In this document: piece by piece, positions 1-13,451 of the stretch
How the letters are laid out: each line of letters starts with the position of its first letter
How positions within the stretch are numbered: position 1 is the first letter of the stretch
Source: Wolfiporia cocos
Lineage: Eukaryota; Basidiomycota; Agaricomycetes; Polyporales; Phaeolaceae
Reading direction: 5' to 3'
Length of the DNA: 64,000 nucleotides
Assembly (NCBI GenBank): GCA_029448655.1
Contig: JACCLO010000013.1
Coordinates: 1,674,001 to 1,738,000 of the forward strand
Made by a program: the position numbers and the translations under genes
Notes under the pieces: model-generated
What the model was told of the DNA's origin: nothing
Databases searched by the model: none
The model's input: only the letters and a program-made list of their open reading frames with translations

Positions 1-456
1 CACCCCCTTATGTACAGGCGCCCCTACTGGTGTCCTCCCATGCACATGACCCGGCGCCATTACTGGCACCACATTATGCTTACATATGCAGCACAGCCTC
101 TAAGGCCTTAGGGCAGGCTTAGTAGTACTAGTGCGCCCTCATGTATATATGTGCGACGACATGAGCCTTATGCTCATGTTTAGCATCCTCGACGTCTGGG
201 GGTAATGATACCCCCCTTTACTGTCTGGCTGCCTGGCGTGCCCGTCTGTGACTTGCCCCGCCTCTCTTTCTATGCCTACCCGCTAGTCTGAGAGCCTCGC
301 TGGGTGTTAGGATCCCCGCTTATGCAGTCCCCACGTACGTCTGGCCATACTGTGTCAGTGGCTACTATTATCAAAGGCCTTTCATTATTGAGCATCAGGC
401 CTTGATTCGTCCAATTTCTCCCTGCATTGCAATCTCTTGATAAACACAATTGACAA
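1..456. other. Unassigned window edge, no gene seen
   Basis: No reading frame of note. The text is CT-rich with short echoes such as 'ccattactggc', a phrase that recurs in the solo LTR at 1304-2348, so part of it may be decayed LTR sequence. This could not be shown from the window alone. Confidence 0.3.
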
Positions 457-1183
457 GAGGGACTTCAGTCAATTATCTTAATCTGCCAACTGCCCTTCAC
501 TTAAGAAATCGCAGTTGCGAGCTAGGTTTGCACGCAGATTAATCTGCTAACTGCGGCAGATTAATCTACTGTGACAATAAAATGGTACATCCCGGGGTCG
601 AACCAAGGACCTTAGCGCAGATGAGAATAACAGCATTGCATCATACGTTAGCCAACTGAGCTACAGTGGAACTAGTGTCTGCCCCATTTTAAGCAATATA
701 TAGAGTATTTTGTAAACTTCATTTTTTCATTTTCGCAGTTTAACATCTTCCATAACACAAATACAAATGAATCTGCCTCTTAAGACCTGTGATTCCAGTG
801 TATTCAGCTTTCCCATGGTGAGTTGCTCCAGGTCAAGCATGGTAAATCAAGCTACCACTATCATTGATTTCTGTGTATGCTTGTTGGAGCAGTTAGTTGC
901 CTTGATGATTTGCGAAAATTGTGTGTGAAATTTGTGTTATATATACTTTGATTGGTCCATGGTAACTGTTGCCACTATGGCGCAGTTGGCTAATTATGCT
1001 GCAATGCTGTTATTCTCATCTGTGCTAAGGTCCTTGGTTCGAATCCGGAATGTACCATTTTATTGTCACAGTAGATTAATCTGCCGCAGTTAGCAGATTA
1101 ATCTGCGTGCAAACCTAGCTCGCAACTGCGATTTCTTAAGCGAAGGGCAGTTGGCAGATTAAGATAATTGACTGAAACTCTAC
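457..1183 (-). mobile_element. tRNA-bearing foldback element, copy 1
   Basis: A 727-bp element with long inverted arms, starting GAGGGACTTCAGTC and ending GACTGAAACTCTAC. It is flanked by a perfect 7-bp direct repeat TTGACAA (450-456 and 1184-1190). The right arm carries a pol III A-box-like TGGCGCAGTTGG (978-989) and a perfect B box GGTTCGAATCC (1036-1046). The left arm carries the inverted, more worn counterpart near 590-670. The asymmetric core (about 760-900) runs opposite to copies 2 and 3, so this copy lies in the other orientation. It encodes no transposase and must be non-autonomous. Confidence 0.85.
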
Positions 1184-1303
1184 TTGACAATCAGGTTGTG
1201 GAAGCAGTCCTTGAACACTGCCCTTGGAACACCTGGGATCACATTCATATCAGGTCTGTTTCTGTAGGACCATGACATCTACTTCAAAGTGTTAATGGTC
1301 TAT

Positions 1304-2348
1304 TGTCACACACCAATTTCAAGCCTCTAGGCACAGTACCTTTTCCGATCATCCAGAGCACCCCTGATGCTGGAATCCAACGTCGCAGTTAGATACATGC
1401 CCCATATACAAACCACTCCGGGCACTAACCACCGACATCACCAGCCAGGCCTAAGAACCCAGTCCCAGTCCATACAGTCCATGGTCCAACCCACAAAGCC
1501 ACATAGTCACGTGACCCCAATGAAGTACAGCAAGCCCAGTAGCACCTAACCCAACCAAGCCACCACTACCTGGATCATACCTTGCATATGCACCACTCCG
1601 TCTGAACACACAGGCACATACAGACTCACGGCTAGGACCACCAAACATACGTCCACCCGACCAACCCAGCCCCAACACCTCCTGTCTCCACAAACCACAG
1701 CCAGTACAGGCTACACGGTCATTACCAACCATGGACTATATGCCATTACTGGCACAGACTATGTACCATATGAACCATGGCCCATGGAAGGCCTTAAACT
1801 CCACAGTGCCCTAGTCTACAAGGAACACCGACCACGGGCAGCCCCTGTACAACTGAGAACCCTACCAGTCACACGAGGCACAACACCAATCGCAGCCGAT
1901 CACACTCGATCACTCATGGCCATTACCGGCCAGTCCACATTCCTGGCAAACACCACTCCTCAGTACCAGTCCTTGGGAACCTGGACCACTAACACCCCAA
2001 TCACGGACTTAGAGCCCCGCCATTACCAGCGAACCCCCGATCAACGAGAACCACAGATCTGGATCCATCCACTATGTCACCATGGACATCCCACACCTCC
2101 TGTAGCTGTACCAGCACCCCCGATGCCATTACTGGCCACGTAGCACATAGCTTACCTCAGCGCCAACACCCCACAGACCGCACACCATAACATGTACAAA
2201 TAGTGTAGAGATATATATACGGCCGACAGTCCTGAGCGAACCTCAGACTTGTCTTGGCCTCTTCAGCCTTAGATGCCCCGGACCAGGAAGGTGCCTTTGT
2301 GCAACCCCCCTTCCCCCAGATGAGTGTCTTAGGTTGTAGCATGTGTCA
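1304..2348 (+). repeat. Solo LTR, family L1, copy 1
   Basis: A 1045-bp LTR running from TGTCACACACC to GTGTCA, flanked by a perfect 5-bp target duplication TCTAT (1299-1303 and 2349-2353). It is homologous over its whole length, in inverse orientation, to 36365-37421. A TATA stretch at 2212-2218 lies about 30 bp before AGACTTGTCTT (2245-2255). This matches the promoter and RNA-start layout of the LTRs of the complete gypsy element at 44272-53165, so the families are related. No internal element sequence adjoins it. Confidence 0.85.
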
Positions 2349-2353
2349 TCTAT

Positions 2354-4359
2354 CCAATGTGCTTGCAGCGGGTATATGAATTCAGTGTAGTCCCGGGCCG
2401 TTGAGAAGCTGACAATCACAGGTATGGTCTTCCAATCCCATTCCGAGAACACACCTGCAGCCTCTCAGCCCGCATACAGGATTTAACAAAATTACACTGT
2501 AGCATTAGACAATACATAGCATGCTGCAACTGATCTTTTGTAGAAACTCAGCGGGAAGAGACATTTTTGATATGCCTGATGTTGGGATGATGCTATTCTC
2601 GCTGATACGCATACAAATTCGCTTTTTGCATATATATGGAGCAGAAGGTATCGTCGTCTCTTTGACTTTTTTGCCCTTTGTAGCATGCGCCTGTAGTATC
2701 AAGCGCCTGTAGTAGAAAGCAATGCCAAGGGGCGTCGAGCTAGAGCAAACATCACGATAGCAATTTGACTTTCTCCAAAGATGTAACACCTATCAGTCAC
2801 AGTACCGCCATGCTGTGATTGAGTATTATTTTGTCAGGCCTGCAGATGTAATAGCGTTTCAACGTTTTCAACAGTAATTAGCCAGATCATCGTTAGCGCA
2901 TCAAGATTGTGGCGTTTGTCACGCGTTCATGCTCTGAAGATATGATGTGTCCTCGCTGGAGACGAGTGCTCTTCAGGGCGGAACCAAAGTCTGCCGAACC
3001 CTATCGGCGCGCTGGCGCTCACTGGCCCATTAACTGTTTCATTTTCTGTTCACTGATTGTCGCATACAGTGAAATTGACTGAATGAAAGCATCTCTCAGT
3101 ATAATGTTCGAGTTCTTTGGCGGAATCGCATTTTTATTTCGACTGTATCGAAGGACCACTAATGGTGGTTCCTACTCGAAGCCGCACTGGTTCCTTTATC
3201 CCAGCTGAATAATCAAAGCAGATTCTTTTGAAGCGACAAACCTGCGGTTCTAAGGGAAAGGGAAAGATATATTCTTTCATCATAAATGATGCACGTACTC
3301 TGTAGAGAAAAGGACGTCGCAGAACTCGTGAGCACCGGAGTGCGCTTGGCTTGAGCAAAGGGACCTCGTCGCTCGTTGCAAACGCATGAAGAAGTACATA
3401 AGTACAGGCTCCGTGACTCGATCACTACCTACGGGCGCCTAGCGCAATCGTCGGCGCTTGTCCGGACGCCATGCGCAGACTTCAACATACTCCACTAAGG
3501 TTCGACACTTTTAATAAATCTACTGTTACCGGACTATTCCAATATTAGTTTTGCTTTGTTTTTTGTTTTGTTTTTGTTTGCGGGTTTTCGGATGATTGCA
3601 GGGATCTGTCCATAGTATGTCTATTAAATTTGATCTAGGACAACACAGGGTTTGCGCTCAGTGCTATAGCTTCAGCACACTTACTACTGCTTCACCCCGT
3701 CAGGCTTATTGATCGCATTTGATCATGAGTATTTGTCAAATTTCAGTGAGCTCCAGGTGATTTCCTGCAAACACCACGACGATATATCCATCTCCCTCAT
3801 TCTGTCTATAGTGACTCAAGTCAAGGGAATTGGTACTCCACTTGTCCCGACAGAAGTCATAGGTATGGTATGGAGATAAACTATGAGGACCAAGATAGAG
3901 GCTATCCTCACGATATCCAGTAAACCCACGTATTCGCCTATTCTGTACTGCCGACATCGCTTCAAGGTTCTCTCATTAGATCACATTCCATCCAGACTTC
4001 GACTTCTCTCTCCCACATTCGCAAACACTATTACAACTTGAATGGCAGCGAGGGCCTTTAAGACGAAGCGATTCACAGCTCCGTACACGCAGTATAATAG
4101 ACGACATCATAATGTCCACATTTGTCATTGTCTTGTAAGAGATATGTCTTACAAGCGGTGCTGGAATTTAAATGCACATATCTGAATGCAGAGCTAAGCA
4201 GTAGTAGTATGACATCTCGGACACCCATAAACACGGCATAAGACTCAAATGAGTATCATGACAGTATGTAGGACGATCTGCAGGATGTGGCTGATAACTC
4301 ACATCACTGCCATCTCTACCTCCTCTATTATCAATGGACGTATTCCAAATGCGATTCGT
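2354..4359. other. Gene-poor stretch with possible decayed exon
   Basis: No confident gene. A T-rich run with G interruptions lies at 3549-3590. On the minus strand, 3736-3957 encodes a 73-residue frame (key words FCRDKWSTNSLDLSHY and GNHLE). Its spacing of Cys, SLDL and an N.xDG-like turn recalls cyanovirin-N homology domains, but it is too short and isolated to call. Confidence 0.25.
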
Positions 4360-5155
4360 TCAGGAGTCTTCTTCACCGACATCGCTTGAACTCTGGACAT
4401 CGCTTGAACTCTGAGAAATAGCCTGAAGCCTATTGATGTCTCTATTGACCAGGTCACTCTGTAATAATATGAAGCATTCAATGGCGCAATAAACAATAGG
4501 GACATACAGAGTGACTAGAAAGAGGTTTGAGCCCTAAAATGGTCTTGGTCGTCAAAAATCCCATACACTAAGGTTATTGCAACCTACCCCTCCGATTGTA
4601 GTGACCAGCAGGTTGAGGAGATGAAAAGCTGTTCACTTCAAGTTCAATATACTTCGGGCTCATTAAGCCTATGACGATCTTACCTGAGATAACCTGAAGC
4701 ACAGTATAGACGTAGAACTAAATATACGCTGCGTACACATTATGAAAATTATGCGCACCAAAAACACCGCGGCGCCATCTCGGCCTAAACGAGTGATAAT
4801 CTCAGAGTTGCGTCGACGTGGGGTGCTCAAGACATTCCCAATGAGCATTATGCCGACGAAGAGATCATACGCCACCTGTTCAGTGTACACATGATCAGCT
4901 GATTATCGCTGTACTTTGAGTTGGCCGTACGATCCCTCCCCATACTCCGGTTATATAAGTCGTTGAGCTCGTCAGGACACATGAGCCGATATGTGATGAA
5001 TAGTATATTCTTCCTGTACCCAGTGTTACCAGCTAGAAGTCGGAACGACCAGTGCTAAGCGACATTACCTACTAGCAGCCGTATAACCTCGGCGATGCTA
5101 TAGACGGTAACACTGTAGCATATGACGAAGCCGGATACAAGAGCTATCTTGATGG
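4360..5155 (-). CDS. Possible 7TM membrane protein (DUF6533-like), partial model
   Basis: Minus-strand exons with membrane character can be strung together. About 5155-5071 encodes a long hydrophobic segment (IALVSGFVICYSVTVYSI). About 4880-4682 encodes a segment with AYDLFVGIMLIGNV and LGRDGAAVFL, followed by a GTAAGA donor. A last exon to the TGA at 4360-4362 encodes a Ser-rich tail containing a tandem repeat of the SSSDV unit. The RDG-plus-hydrophobic arrangement is what basidiomycete DUF6533-type proteins show late in the chain. The N-terminal exons were not found, so this may be a fragment. The role is unknown. Confidence 0.35.
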
Positions 5156-7429
5156 TTTTTCTACTGTCCCATAGAGTATAGACCCTAAGAAGCAATGCAA
5201 CTAGAAGGCATTAGACACGAGCAATTCGAATAGTCTAAAGGTTCGAACAGCTACCGACACTGCATTGTAGCGGCACTCATAGTGCCCATTATTGAGAGGT
5301 ATACCAATATCGCTCTGCACCTGCAACAACCATGAGCATTCTGCGGTTCATCGATCCGCTCTCTCATACGTCTGTAGCGACCTCAGCGCTTAAGTCTTTG
5401 GCCTGACGGGTAAAGCTTACCGTAGTCGTTATAAGAGCCTTCGAGTTGTCAGCAGTCACTGCACAGATTTCCCAGAGAGTCGGGATAAAGAACTTCATAG
5501 AGGAAGAGAAATCGTACTAAATGCTAAGCACATAATGCTTCCCCGCGCCATATATAAGTTGGACATCACAAGAGCTTGCAGCGATGTCCATGGACGCCTC
5601 CAAGCCAAGGATGCCTCCCTATCGATCGTCAGGCAGTGGTCCCACAAAGAGACCGTCGCTCCAACGACTGCAGCGTTGCAGCATTAGCGAATTACACTGT
5701 GAAATCCTGACTAATCTGACCTGCAAGATAGCGCGTCGCAACAAGGGAATGAATAGCAGAAGACATAGCGCACCCAGTCCTTGTCTTTAGTGAGAGAAAT
5801 ACACCCTTAGTTCATGAGAATAGTATGAGCTCAAGTAGCATTGCATGTCAACGTGGGCAGACGACGGGTGTACTATTGATATCCATGGGTTTTGAGACTG
5901 ACTAAAATGCGAGTCTGTATCATGTCAATCACCATCTCCCGACCATCGGATGTAGCGATCAGGTTTAGTATGGAAGCAGTCTGAAACAATTGATGAGAGA
6001 AAGCTACATTGGCCCCCACAGAAACCGCGATGCCCGTGATGGTCAGATTGCGCTCGATCATGAGTTCGGTGCTAGTGATAAGCGCCATGATAAGATAGTG
6101 CGGCGCAATGACTGGGACGCATGTGTTGGCGAGCTGTGGATTGATATCTATATCTATCAACTAAGTGTATCATACCACATCTAAACGGCGGAAGTACCAG
6201 ATACATTGAGGTGGCATGGGAAGGAGCCATATCGGACTCATTGTGGGCGGGGACGGTACTGCACCCCACATTAAAAATAAGTTGCTAGCGAGATTGAGTA
6301 TTGCATGTGAATATCTGACGTGTCACATCGACGCGCATATTCTGCCACAGAGTACACAACAGAGAATAGTGCAGCTCAGAATAAATATCAAAGGGTTGAG
6401 GAGCAAGCGGTAACTCAGTTCTATGATGATAACATAATATTGGACATGCCCGATTAGTGTAACTGTACTGTGCTGTTCTGGTTGCGTGTGATTACCGGGC
6501 ATATACTGTTACCAAGCATATGATGCAGAACGCAAACCACAAATATCGCATTGTTACAACGCATTAATCGCCAGAGAACGGCAGGTGCAAGTGCAAGAAG
6601 ATGTCATGAATGCCGAAACACGGGGCTCATTTCATTGAGAGGCCTTTAGACGACATAAGAGTATGCTCCGAGGTAATCAGCTCTCACCACGTCTATTGCA
6701 CGTACGTTGATTGTGGCTTGGGGCAGCAGCTAGCGGATTAGATTCAACAGCTGGGTTAAACAGTAAGACGAAAGAATAAATGGAGACCACATGAAATCGC
6801 GCGCTACCGCACTGACTCCGGATGCCAGCACAGCCCACTGAAATCGTCTGACCAATCACATTTAGCATTGGCTGAAGGTCTCGCTCGGCTACACAATAGT
6901 CTCACCGGCCAACGGTTGGATGAATGCGGCCGTCTATACACATGAACATACTGAAAACCGTTGATACTTCAACGTAGAGTTAAGACTATTGCATTTGTGA
7001 AAGACTGGCAATCTCAAGGATCAATCGATCAACGTTCATCAGATATTCAAGTGAACAATACACGAGCGGCTATATGCCCACCGATAATCCAATTCTCTGA
7101 TAGTTCACAATAAAGCCAATTTGAACTCTTCATGTTATTGGACTCTCATAGTTTTGAGTCCACGAGATCATCATATGAGATAACGAGGTAGCTTGTCGGC
7201 CAGTGCTTCGGCGGGAATTCCCCTGGTAAAATTCCCGATATATTCCTCCAGCGCCGCTGGCCTCAGCGGGGTGACCCATCGTCCATGCGTATGATACTTC
7301 GTAGCGAAGATCGGTATACATAGATATTTGTTGTCGGCGAGTTCACAAATTGACTGTAAGGCCTTCCTCTTGCGCTTTTATACCTTACAACATCCTCAAG
7401 AGTCAGATAAGTCGAGAACGAACGCTGAT
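5156..7429. other. Stretch without a recognisable gene
   Basis: Only short frames occur. A 95-residue minus frame at 5873-6160 has hydrophobic stretches but no motif I recognise. Composition is mildly AT-rich with no repeats I can pair to the rest of the window. It could hold the missing 5' exons of the 7TM gene downstream, or old decayed sequence. Confidence 0.3.
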
Positions 7430-9922
7430 ATGACATACGCATGGCAAGGAACCGGCTGTAGAAGCGCGAGATCGGGAAGTTACCTGTTTGCAACATTAGG
7501 GATCGCTGACGACTGAAATATACTCAACACACCCATTGCAAACCAAAGGCCTTCGTGGCCTGAGTCTCTCCAGACAGAGCGAAGTTCAACCTCCTCGTCC
7601 ACACCCCACACGGATTTCAGCTTCGCAAGTACCTCAGAGTCGCAAATATCTTTAACAGTGGCACGCGCGTCACCTCCATCGGCATACCTGCGATGTTAAA
7701 TACATTTAGCACGTGCCATGCGAATTACGTGAACTAATGACTCTGACCCAGTTGCATATATCACTACGTCAGCGGCAACCTCAGTACCATCCGTGAAGCA
7801 CACTCCGGTGCGAGTGTAACGTTCTATGGCGCCACCACTCTTCAACTTGATTTGGCCGTCAATAATCTTCTGTGCTGCCCCAGTGTCTGTGAAGATTGTA
7901 AGCGATCATTTGGGAAATATATCTGAGACTATTACCAATAAAATATCCTCCAGCACGGCAGTACCACAGCGGAAGCACCCCGGCATTGTCAGGTCCGCAA
8001 TTGGTCCTGAAGCCGACGCGGTTGAGATCTTCAAGTAAATCCCTAGCGCGATGTGGATCAGACTCGGCAGTCGCTGGCAATCAGTAGAAAACGAGGTCAC
8101 CTGTCAATCGTCGCCGCAAAATGAGGGAATAGACACTGGTGCAATAGACGAACCACGGCGAAAGGGAATGAGAAGTTTAGCCGGTCGGCATGATCAATTG
8201 GGACGTTCTCATTATACAGATCTACAGAGATACGTTTTTTGTGCAGGTGTTGAGGTAGGTGCGGATAACGCACCCCCAACCAGAGCATCAATGACCTTCA
8301 CAAACATAACAAACGTCGAAGAGCGTTGGAACCTATGCACGAGTCAGCACAGGAATCACATTACAGATGGGAGTTTACATTGTGACATCGGCCCCATAGT
8401 TAGCGAAATCGTGCGCAATATCCTGACCTTATCACCGGGATTTGTTTCAAGACTGCTTGCGTTGAATAGATTGAAGACACATACCAGAATTACAGGCTCC
8501 GATGACGAGAACCCTTTTTCCGAGATAGTCCGCTGCACTCGTGAACTGGGATGAATGTAAAACCAGTCCTCCGAATTCGGCCTTGTGTCCAGGATTACCT
8601 CCAGATGAGTAGCATGAATCGACGCTTTACGTACCCGCCCTGGGATGTTAGGTATATTTGGGACGCCACCCGAGACACCAGTAGCAACGATAATGTGCTT
8701 TGCGATCAGACTTCTGGTAGAAGCTCCGCGTTGCACTACGATGTTCCATTTCTTCGTGGTACTGTCCCATTTCGCTGAACTAATATGTGACGACGTCCAC
8801 ACGTTAATCTCGAGTGTCTGCGCATAGGCCTAAAACCAGTCACCTAACTGATATAGCCAGTTTCACATTCATAAGTCATGCAAAGCAACAATGTGGCCTT
8901 AGTTACCTTCGTTGCAGGCGCGTATTTTGGCCAAGGGGCGGGGAAGCTATGGAAAGCTCAGTGGGATCGCTAGCAACTATAGACATAACTGACGGCATAA
9001 GCGGCATCTGGTCATACCCTGTAGGCATTATGAGACTACTGAGATGCTCATAGGCCGTCTACTTGAAACTTACACACTGGATCATGTAAGCTGAGTGTCT
9101 TGTACCGGTGTCGCCACTAATAATGCAGGTTTATATACAACATGAGCTCGGCATTTTGGTCACTCACGACGTCCCCAATTCGAGCAGTTTTCTCGATAAC
9201 AAGTGTAGGCACTCCAAGATTATTGAGACGTGCAGCAGTCTCCAGTCCAGTATGTCCGGCGCCTATGATAACAACGGTAGGATCATTATTGGGACACTCA
9301 ACCTCGGCCTGCCGCTTCTCTGCCCAGGTTCCTTGGTAAAATGTCGGATTGCGCATTGCACCGATCTATTACTAGGTGTCAACCATTTGGAGGCAGAACT
9401 TGTGGGAACATAACTCACTCTCTCCGGGAACTTATGCAATTCCTCGAGGCTTGTTGTGACTGTGTATGCCTTCCAATGCCCTTCATTGTTCACAAGTCGG
9501 CAGATCCCTAGACATTTGCCGATGGAAGTCTCAAAGTCAAAGCACAGTTGGAGGAATGTAAGATCAGGGAAGGGACTGCTGAAAGCCGGAGCTCGTAAAC
9601 CATTCTCTATGAGGTTCACAGAACGGAATCCAGCCACAGATAGATGAGCTTCCAGATAGGAGACCACGAGACTGATGCCATGGATAGACCGGAAGTCCCA
9701 GGAAAGAGCGTATAGGTCTCGCCAAACGCCGTCCTCGAGTATCAGCTGGGCAAGCTGGCCGCCCAGTGGGACAGACTGCAGGGCGAGCGAGAACGATTGA
9801 CACCAAGCTTTAGCGAGTGCGAGAGGCGATTGATCAGCAGGAATCTCATAGTGCAGTTTATCCGAGGTGGGCAGCTGCGGGTTTCGAGTTGCTTGGTCGC
9901 GGGCGGAGACAGCGCTCATCAT
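7430..9922 (-). pseudogene. Flavin-containing monooxygenase, probably inactivated
   Basis: A multi-exon FAD/NADPH monooxygenase. The first exon (9922 down) encodes a SnoaL-like N-terminal part. About 9350-9170 has the FAD-binding IIGAGHTGLETAARL. About 8930 has FPAPWPKYAP. About 8690 has HIIVATGVSGGVPNIPNIPG, then the second Rossmann turn VIGACNSG (about 8490), QRSSTFVM (about 8310), GFRTNCGPDNAG (about 7985), DVVIYATGSE (about 7745) and a C-terminal RSVWRDSGHEGLWFAMG (about 7570). This order fits soluble fungal FMO-like enzymes that oxidise N, S or ketone substrates. An in-frame TAG lies at 8830-8832 inside a well-preserved exon (GDWF-stop-AYAQTLEINVW). The start follows the longest frame and the 3' end is approximate. 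An unseen intron could skip the stop, but the flanking codons look coding. Confidence 0.65.
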
Positions 9923-10730
9923 CGCGATGGCTGTGCTGAATGCACAATCGGTCGGGTGGTTAGGAGCTATAAGAGTTCTCAGGCCAAGAGCTGCATCATC
10001 CTGGCAATTGAACTGATATAGAGCAGCGAAGTAGTCTGCATGTGGGGTACTCGGCTCCCGCAGAATCGTCCCGTGGATTCGTAGTGCGATGTGCCGCTCT
10101 GAACCAACCTCGAGGTGATTCTGCTCTTACCAAGATATCACAAGCATGGAAGGCGAAGGTCATGGGTTTGGATCCTGATGGTGATCCCAAAGTAGTTACA
10201 ACTACGCGCCAGTGCTGGAGTCTGCGGCCCGCACGTCATGCATTCATGGGACGCCAAATCGTACCTGGGCACAGGTGGGTGGCTAATCCAGCGATTGCTC
10301 TATATTATAGGTCTCTCTCGAAGCTACAACGGTCCTGCAGACGAAAGAGTAAGGTGGAAGCTCAGAATCGACTGAACCCAGTAGCTTCAGACTGGCCGCA
10401 GAGTCCAATTCTTGGAAATATGATCGACGGCCTCGTGATGTGGCGCTTATGTAAACGTCTACAAGCCTCGGTGGCAACCACACGAGCTCGAGCTCGTTGT
10501 GAGATGCGAATGACTAACTTTCAAAGAAGCAGTATTAAAGGCTTGTAACTGCTTCTGCATTGAATGTTCTCTTTGCACAGGCACATCTGAAGCAAGAAAA
10601 TACTAAAGACGAAGGCCTCATCTACTGATACTTCATAAACAATCTGACATCCAGGAGCCGCGAGCAACGCAGGTGTGGCGTGTTAAAATTCGCGACAGAC
10701 ATTTGATTGGATTATCATATCAAACTGCGC
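9923..10730. other. Intergenic region
   Basis: The region separates the 5' end of the monooxygenase from the 3' end of the PTR2 gene. A 168-residue plus-strand frame (10042-10548) has no recognisable motif and mixed composition. I treat it as chance. Confidence 0.4.
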
Positions 10731-12947
10731 TCATTCGGCGGCCTCCAAGCCGGATGGACTTTCCTCTGTCGTGAGGTTCAGGTCGTCCTCTCTGGCATCA
10801 AGACTTCGGAATCTGAGCCAGAACAAAACTCCAGCGCAGGTCGACAGTCCACACGTGATGCCGTAGTTCCACACCAGTAATGGGTCAGCTGAAAGTGCTA
10901 CCAGAAAAGATCAGGTCTCATGCAGGCGCGTTGATAGATCCAACTTACATACAAACGCTTCGCCTATGACGCTAGCGACGGCGGACATGAACAGGAAGAC
11001 CGCCATCACTAAAGATCGCATATTCTGAGGGGCCTTCGTGTATGCGTACTCAAGCCCGGTAATCGATGCTAGGATCTCTGAAAGGGCAATCAAGATGTAA
11101 CTGCCCGATTGTAGCCAGACGTTCAGATCGGACGTGATAGCGTGGCCCTCCTCGTCTTTACATGTCGAGGCATAGTGTCCGCAGGGATTTCGATGATAGA
11201 TGTTATTTTGAACGACTGTCGTCCATGCCATAGCCACGGATGCAATGAAGAATCCTGCTGTGATCCTCTTCAGCGGAGTAAATTTGATGCCTCGGCGGCG
11301 TATTGCTGGGTATATGTATAGATCGCAAATAGGAATGAGAATGACCAGCGCAAGGGGATCTAGATTGGATAGCACGTCGTTCGGTATGCCATTTGTCTGC
11401 ATAGTAGCAGCCTGAGATGTTAAGTTGTTGCCTAACTGATTGAGCACTAGGTCTTCAAATGGCATTGTTTTGAGCATGGCAGCAGCTCTTGGCGAAGCTC
11501 GACTCACAATATATGGGAAACCAAAGAAATACGGAGCACGCCCTGAGTCCGCGTTGAACCTCGTCGATCCAAGCATCGTCAAACGTCATCCATGTAGGGC
11601 GACGATTGCTAGGAATGTTGCTCGGTTTTGCACCTTCCCAGAAGTCTACAGACGTCATGCGTTTGTAATTGGCATAAGGGTTCAGAGACCAGTGGTTCTT
11701 CATTCGATAGGCATATATTTGCAACACGGTCTCGAGGACGGATCCAGAGGGGGGTGATTTGACATACCGATCTCGGCCTAAGAATAGGACAATGGGGCAG
11801 GCTAGGAAAGCCAACGTCGGAAGTGCATATGCTAGCCAGAACCCTACGTACTGAACTTGTATTAGCCAAATGATGAATGGGATCAATGTTCAGCCATAAT
11901 GCACCTTTTCAGAGTATGTCATCCCAATCTGACCCAGTAATGCGCCGACATTGATGAACATATAGAAATACTACGTTGAATTCGTATACTTGGTCATCAC
12001 ACTTGGATACCGGAGGTAAAATAGACCAACCATATAGATTCTAGATGTAGTCAATGCTGGATCAACGATGACTCGCTCACCATCGGCCAAGGTCCTAATG
12101 TACAGCTTGGTTCCTCTATATTGTTCCGCAACCAACGGCGAGATGTTCGATTTGAATCCTCCAGTTCCGATACCCATGATGATGATAGCCGTGATAAAGC
12201 AGACCAGAGAGATTTTCGTGTGTTCTATCACTCCTGGTACCGCAGATATCACGAGAATGGCATGTCCGAACAGTGCAATGCCCACAGATACGCAGATGGT
12301 CTTGAATCGGCCCCAACGCGTGTCCGCAATATATGCACCAAAAAGAGGTATAATATAGACCCTTGTAAATGATAAGGAAATGGATACGGAAGTAGATGAT
12401 ATTTGCTCACCAAAATGCATTGAACGTCCCGATAGCCGTGGATACGCGCTGGCCTAAGCCCAACGCCCCAGATTGACCGTACGCTAGTCCCGCTCCTGTG
12501 CGGGAATGGGGGGGTAGTGGTTGCTGAATAAAGTTGGTCTAATCCCACAGATTGAGACAGCTGTGTAAGGGCCAAAAATCGAAGCGACTCACAAAAACCA
12601 CTGTTGTCCCATAATACGAGAATCTCTCTGCTAGTTCAACAAATGCTATGACTTACGGATGTAACGCAGTTGAGTCAAGGCATACATGCCGATAATGAAA
12701 CTTATCAGAGGCAAAAACGCCACTCACGATAAGCATTCCAAGGAATTGTATCAGGAATGCGCCTCAGAATGTTTCGCTCTTCAGCAGTGGGGGTCGAAGA
12801 ATCTTCTTCCGTAGTAGTAAGCTCATAGTAGGCATACTCCTCTGTGGATTCTGATGTTCGACTGTCAAACCCAAAGACGTTCCGTAATTGCTGGAGAAAT
12901 CCTGCGAAAATCGAAGGTTCCTTGTTCTGCAACATCGTCTTGAACAA
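10731..12947 (-). CDS. PTR2: Proton-coupled di/tripeptide transporter, POT/PTR2 family
   Basis: Plasma-membrane importer of di- and tripeptides. Exons run from a Glu/Thr-rich N-terminal tail (12947) through RRIPDTIPWNAY, then the family signature ELAERFSYYG (about 12600) and FIQQPLP. These are followed by GAYIADTRWGRFKT (about 12320), GTGGFKSNISPLVAEQY (about 12140), a short exon YFYMFINVGALLGQIGMTY (about 11950), YVGFWLAYALPTLAF (about 11850) and NQLGNNLTSQAATM (about 11410). The last part is SGSYILIALSEILASITGLEYAYTKAP (about 11030), before a C-terminal exon ending at a TGA (10731-10733). PTR2 signatures 1 and 2 are recognisable, six or so short introns interrupt them, and no stop falls inside a conserved exon. 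One exon junction near 11480 (PIY to LNQLGNN) is a little shorter than usual. M at 12935 is an alternative start. No partner gene is adjacent. Confidence 0.85.
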
Positions 12948-13451
12948 GACGGCTGAGGTCTGAGGAAGTGTCCCGCAATGGTTTGCGGACGTTGATCACA
13001 GGTTGCGAAGTTGCGAAACCATCAAGCATACAGCACTGCCGCCGTAATCAAGCGGTTGTCCTGTATCGTGTATCATGTTGGCGGTTTTAGCCGGTGGCTG
13101 AACGTTATCTGTGGCTGTGCGAATGAGTTGCGAGACACTGTAGGGACGTTTAATCATGTCCAGATTCACTTCAACCTAGTTATCATATCAGAGAATTGGC
13201 TGCAGAAATGCGACAATGTATAGACGGTGAAGTCATGATTACTCCGGGTGAAATATCGAAGCCGCGATTGCTCAAACGCCCGAGCAACTTCCAATCTCAG
13301 ACACCGAGATTCACGATCGTCCGAGCTCATTCCGGAATATGTACCAGACCTATTGGCACGATGACAACTGCTGCTGATATTATGAATCGCGGCCTCTGGT
13401 ATGTACACAGAGGTATAAGGCATCAGCGAGTACAATCCAACTAATTGCCCT

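Noticed and set aside
13166..13451. A separate gene downstream of the DUF2421 gene
   Set aside because: The longest frame there overlaps the true last exon of the DUF2421 gene in another phase. The rest shows no motif.
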